The notes under the pieces: model-generated | What the model saw: only the letters and a program-made list of their open reading frames with translations | What the model was told of the DNA's origin: nothing | The model's database searches: none | Shown here: positions 61,652 through 64,000 of the stretch, piece by piece | Layout: each line of letters begins with the position of its first letter | Position numbering within the stretch: position 1 is the stretch's first letter | Position numbers and translations under genes: made by a program | NCBI GenBank assembly: GCA_019695305.1 | Contig: JAIBAG010000004.1 | Span: forward strand, 62,001-126,000 | Direction: 5' to 3' | Origin: a bacterium | GTDB lineage: Bacteria; UBA10199; JAIBAG01 | Length of the DNA stretch: 64,000 nucleotides

Positions 61652-62161
61652 TTAAGCTACTCTAATCTTCTCAATCTCCGACCAATGCAGCGTTGCTTTT
61701 AAATTGTAGTTAATCATATTTAAAAGCACAATCACACGCTCATCGTCCGAGCTTTTCTTTTCAATAATTCCCTCCAAATCGGCCAGCATTCCTTTTTTTA
61801 CTCTTACCTTTTCCCCTTTTTCTACCGTCATAGGCTGTTCCACATAGCCTTTATCATTCATTTTACTTTTGATAGCATTCACTACTTCATCAGGTACGGC
61901 AACTGGCTTATTTTCTGCACACAAGATATGAGAAACGCCACGTGTATATTTAATCAGATGTATGTTTGAAGGATTGGTGAAGTCGATATAGATAAAAAGG
62001 TAACCTGGGAAAAGAGGTTTAACGTTTAAGTGCGTAGCGCGCAGTTTATGCTGAACTTGACGGATGCGAGGGAGAAAAGATTTAAAATGTGCACGCGTAA
62101 GTAGATTGTGCACATCCAGTTCGCGATGAGATTTGGTTTTAATTACAAACCATTGATTCAT
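61652..62161 (-). CDS. rfaH: RfaH-like transcription antiterminator
   Basis: 169 aa NusG paralogue. WFVIKTKSHRELDVHNLL starts the NGN domain; PLFPGYLFIYID (residues 49-60) and TRGVSHIL (73-80) closely resemble RfaH, in which the same PLFPNYLF and TRGVSH blocks occur and the Arg contacts ops DNA. A KOW-type C-terminus follows from about residue 115 (VEKGEKVRVKKGMLADLEG) and LLNMINYNLK matches the RfaH end. It would bind RNA polymerase paused at ops and prevent termination. It is in a two-gene operon with ugd (4 nt overlap) and opposite to the operon it should control. Confidence 0.87.
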   Translation of the reverse strand: MNQWFVIKTKSHRELDVHNLLTRAHFKSFLPRIRQVQHKLRATHLNVKPLFPGYLFIYIDFTNPSNIHLIKYTRGVSHILCAENKPVAVPDEVVNAIKSKMNDKGYVEQPMTVEKGEKVRVKKGMLADLEGIIEKKSSDDERVIVLLNMINYNLKATLHWSEIEKIRVA

Positions 62162-63468
62162 GATACTTTTCCAATCCTGTAATAGGATAACCCCACTTCT
62201 TTAGTATGAACTTCATTTAATAAATTGCGGCCATCAAAAATGACTTTGTCTTTTAAATTTGCTTTCAAATTATTATAATCGGGGCTTCTAAATTCGTTCC
62301 ATTCGGTTGCAATTATTAAGGCGTCAGTATCTTTTAATGCTACATAAGCATCAGATGTATATATTAACTTATCGCCATATTGCATTTTTACATTCGCCGT
62401 TGCTTCAGGATCGTAGGTTGTAATTATAGATTCTGCATCTAATAGCTGGTCAATTAATGCTAAGGCCGGAGACTCACGGATATCATCCGTTTTGGCTTTA
62501 AATGCGAGACCCCAAACAGCAAATTTTTTGCCTTGTAGTTTGTCGCGCCCTCCATAATGTTTTACAATTTTATCAAATAAAACCTTTTTCTGGTTTTCAT
62601 TAGCCGTCGATGCAGCATGAATAACTTCAAGAGAAACTCCATGCTCCACGGCTGTTCTCTGAATAGCTTTTACATCTTTTGGAAAACACGAACCGCCAAA
62701 GCCTATTCCCGGAAATAAAAAAGCCGATCCTATGCGAGGATCGGCGCCTATGCCATGACGAATATCATCTATATTCGCATTAACTTTTTCACACAAATTA
62801 GCCATTTCGTTCATAAACGATATACGTGTGGCCAGCATAGCATTAGCCGCATATTTAGTAAGTTCAGAGGAACGGCGGCTCATGAAGATCAGTTTTTCCT
62901 TTTGCCGCATGAAAGGGCCATAGAGTTCTTCAAATAAAGGTTTTAAAGATTTATCGTTAAGGCCAATAATAATGCGGTCGGGTTTCATGAAATCGTGAAC
63001 GGCATCGCCCTCTTTTAAAAATTCGGGATTAGAAAAAACAACATAAGGATGCTTGAGATATTGTTTAAAAATTTCTTCAATTTTATCTCCCGTACCAACA
63101 GGTACTGTGCTTTTAGTACCCACAATTATTTTTTTAGTGGATTTTTGGGCTATTTCACGGGCCACGTCTAATACATGGGTTAAGTCAGCCGACCCATCTT
63201 CCTGAGGAGGAGTGCCTACCGCTATAAAACATATATCTGAGTCATTAATGCTTTTCCCCAAATCGGTGGTGAAAGAAAGGCGATTTTTTTTATGATTTTC
63301 CCTAACAATAGACTCTAAACCTGGCTCAAAAATAGGGATGCTTCCCTTGTTCAAATTATCGATTTTTTTGGGGTCAATATCCACACAGGTGACATTATTG
63401 CCAGCCTCCGCCAGGCAGGCGCCCGTTACTAACCCTACATAACCTGTGCCAATGATCGATATTTTCAT
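62158..63468 (-). CDS. ugd: UDP-glucose 6-dehydrogenase
   Basis: 436 aa. ISIIGTGYVGLVTGACLAEAGNNVTCVDID for NAD, FIAVGTPPQEDGSADLT, STVPVGTGD, NPEFLKEGDAVHDFM and GFGGSCFPKD with catalytic Cys261; the C-terminus has VIFDGRN. Makes UDP-glucuronic acid. Start ATG at 63468 is fixed by the conserved N-terminus. Cotranscribed with the rfaH-like gene. A GCCGATCCT/AGGATCGGC hairpin (62723-62745) lies within the codons for a conserved motif. Confidence 0.94.
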   Translation of the reverse strand: MKISIIGTGYVGLVTGACLAEAGNNVTCVDIDPKKIDNLNKGSIPIFEPGLESIVRENHKKNRLSFTTDLGKSINDSDICFIAVGTPPQEDGSADLTHVLDVAREIAQKSTKKIIVGTKSTVPVGTGDKIEEIFKQYLKHPYVVFSNPEFLKEGDAVHDFMKPDRIIIGLNDKSLKPLFEELYGPFMRQKEKLIFMSRRSSELTKYAANAMLATRISFMNEMANLCEKVNANIDDIRHGIGADPRIGSAFLFPGIGFGGSCFPKDVKAIQRTAVEHGVSLEVIHAASTANENQKKVLFDKIVKHYGGRDKLQGKKFAVWGLAFKAKTDDIRESPALALIDQLLDAESIITTYDPEATANVKMQYGDKLIYTSDAYVALKDTDALIIATEWNEFRSPDYNNLKANLKDKVIFDGRNLLNEVHTKEVGLSYYRIGKVS

Positions 63469-63479
63469 AGAAGGGCTGC

Positions 63480-63508
63480 ACCATAATGGGGTGTATGAAC
63501 AAAGTCAA
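63480..63508 (-). promoter_or_regulatory. candidate promoter of ugd-rfaH
   Basis: Read on the minus strand, TTGACT (plus 63503-63508) and TATGGT (plus 63480-63485) have 17 nt spacing. The transcription start would be near 63473, only about 5 nt before the ugd ATG, so the mRNA would be almost leaderless. That shortness weakens the call. Confidence 0.35.
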
Positions 63509-63574
63509 ACGCTTTTAAACACAAAACCTAAATTTGTCTTTTAATTACAAGGGCTTTCGTATAAGAATAGGGCT

Positions 63575-64000
63575 ATGAAACTGGCTTCTCCACGGGCAGA
63601 ATTGCTTAAAATTCAGCAGCAGATTTTTAAACAGAATAAAAGGATGATTGGGAGCCAGGCCATGGCCCAAGATCGGGCCTTTTTGGCTTACGAACGGGCT
63701 TATCAAAATGCGGTCAAAAATTACCGTAAAATAGTGCCTGTAGAGGAGGTTGTGGAGGCTATCCGGAAGGCCGATATCATTTTTGTGGGGGATTACCACA
63801 CGCTCAATCAATCACAGCGTTCTTTTTTACGCGTTTTGCGTTCTTATTTACCCGTTAGTGATGAGTTTGCCATAGCGTTTGAATTGGTTCAGGCACGGTA
63901 TCAACAATTTTTAGACAAATACATGAAGGGGGCCATAAGCGAACTTACGTTTTTACGAAAAATAGAATTTAAAGAACATTGGTATTTTGATTTATGGAAA
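63575..64000 (+). CDS. ChaN-like heme-binding/DUF399 protein, partial
   Basis: 142 codons from ATG at 63575, open to the right edge. IIFVGDYHTLNQSQRSFLRVL resembles the ChaN/PhuW family (GExHxxxxHQxxxxxxL form, here GDYHTLNQSQ), a group thought to bind heme or iron. No signal peptide is seen at this start, unlike many ChaN lipoproteins. It is divergent from ugd, with 106 nt between them. GTATAAG at 63559-63565 could be a -10, but a matching -35 is poor. Confidence 0.6.
   Translation, partial: MKLASPRAELLKIQQQIFKQNKRMIGSQAMAQDRAFLAYERAYQNAVKNYRKIVPVEEVVEAIRKADIIFVGDYHTLNQSQRSFLRVLRSYLPVSDEFAIAFELVQARYQQFLDKYMKGAISELTFLRKIEFKEHWYFDLWK

Noticed and set aside
62723-62745. 9-bp hairpin (loop 5) in ugd
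   Set aside because: It falls on the codons for the conserved DPRIGSAF motif; stem of 9 bp is short and no control role is indicated.
1-64000. Searched by eye for tRNA, rRNA, CRISPR, transposase, integrase and attachment repeats
   Set aside because: None found. The operon shows no IS scars or remnants of mobility genes, so recent transfer cannot be argued from them.

Overview
The window comes from a Gram-negative bacterium of moderate to low G+C. It is not assignable to a species from sequence alone. The fused ispDF gene, Kdo-derived sugar genes, a Wzi-type outer-membrane barrel, an RfaH-like antiterminator and a matching ops element all suggest a proteobacterium or a deltaproteobacteria-like lineage. 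There are no tRNA or rRNA genes, insertion sequences, CRISPR arrays or phage genes that I can see.

Region 1 (1-6403): the start of a HAD hydrolase gene leaves the window on the left. It is followed by a tight + strand operon: trpE, trpG, ispDF, cysS and a Wzi-family capsule-assembly barrel, with junctions of 4-8 nt overlap or a 2 nt gap. Region 2 (6411-10009): a minus-strand membrane-bound nucleotide-sugar 4,6-dehydratase (FlaA1/PglF/WbpM/CapD type) and a divergent, AT-rich beta-helix lipoprotein.

Region 3 (10201-61647): one uninterrupted run of 48 + strand genes, about 51 kb, with most junctions overlapping or separated by a few bases. It is a very large surface-polysaccharide locus. It starts with a PglK-type ABC flippase just behind a putative promoter, a small hairpin and an ops/JUMPstart core (GGCGGTAG) at 10185. 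In order it encodes: KdnB/KdnA for 8-amino-Kdo; a NeuB-type synthase and an SpsF-type cytidylyltransferase; an aminopeptidase-like protein and a FemAB/GNAT-like protein; a radical SAM enzyme, a methyltransferase, a 2OG oxygenase and an LIC12162-family protein; a cassette of KdsB-like cytidylyltransferase, HpcH/HpaI aldolase, Gfo/Idh/MocA dehydrogenase, SIS isomerase, SDR, AroB-like cyclase and 2-hydroxyacid dehydrogenase; a CDP-hexose module (RfbF, RfbG, RmlC-like epimerase, DegT transaminase); a Wzy-like polymerase; two asparagine-synthase-like amidotransferases; an OafA-type acyltransferase; a second transaminase with a TylF-type methyltransferase and a split transketolase; the initiating sugar-phosphate transferase; a TviB/WbpO-type dehydrogenase; Wzz-like and SLBB (Wza-like) assembly proteins; and PGI/PMI plus ManC for GDP-mannose.

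Region 4 (61652-64000): convergent to the long operon lie rfaH-like and ugd on the minus strand, as a two-gene operon. A ChaN-like gene is divergent from ugd and leaves the window on the right.

How it fits together: the cluster appears to make an unusually decorated Wzy-type glycan containing 2-ulosonic acids, CDP-derived amino-deoxysugars, uronic acids (possibly amidated) and methyl and acyl groups. The RfaH-like protein encoded at the far end is the natural candidate to bind the ops element at the near end and let RNA polymerase complete the 51 kb transcript. The most novel-looking parts are the KdsB-like/HpcH/AroB-like cassette, the ops-RfaH pair bracketing a 48-gene operon, and a perfect 18-bp inverted repeat inside the 2OG oxygenase gene.
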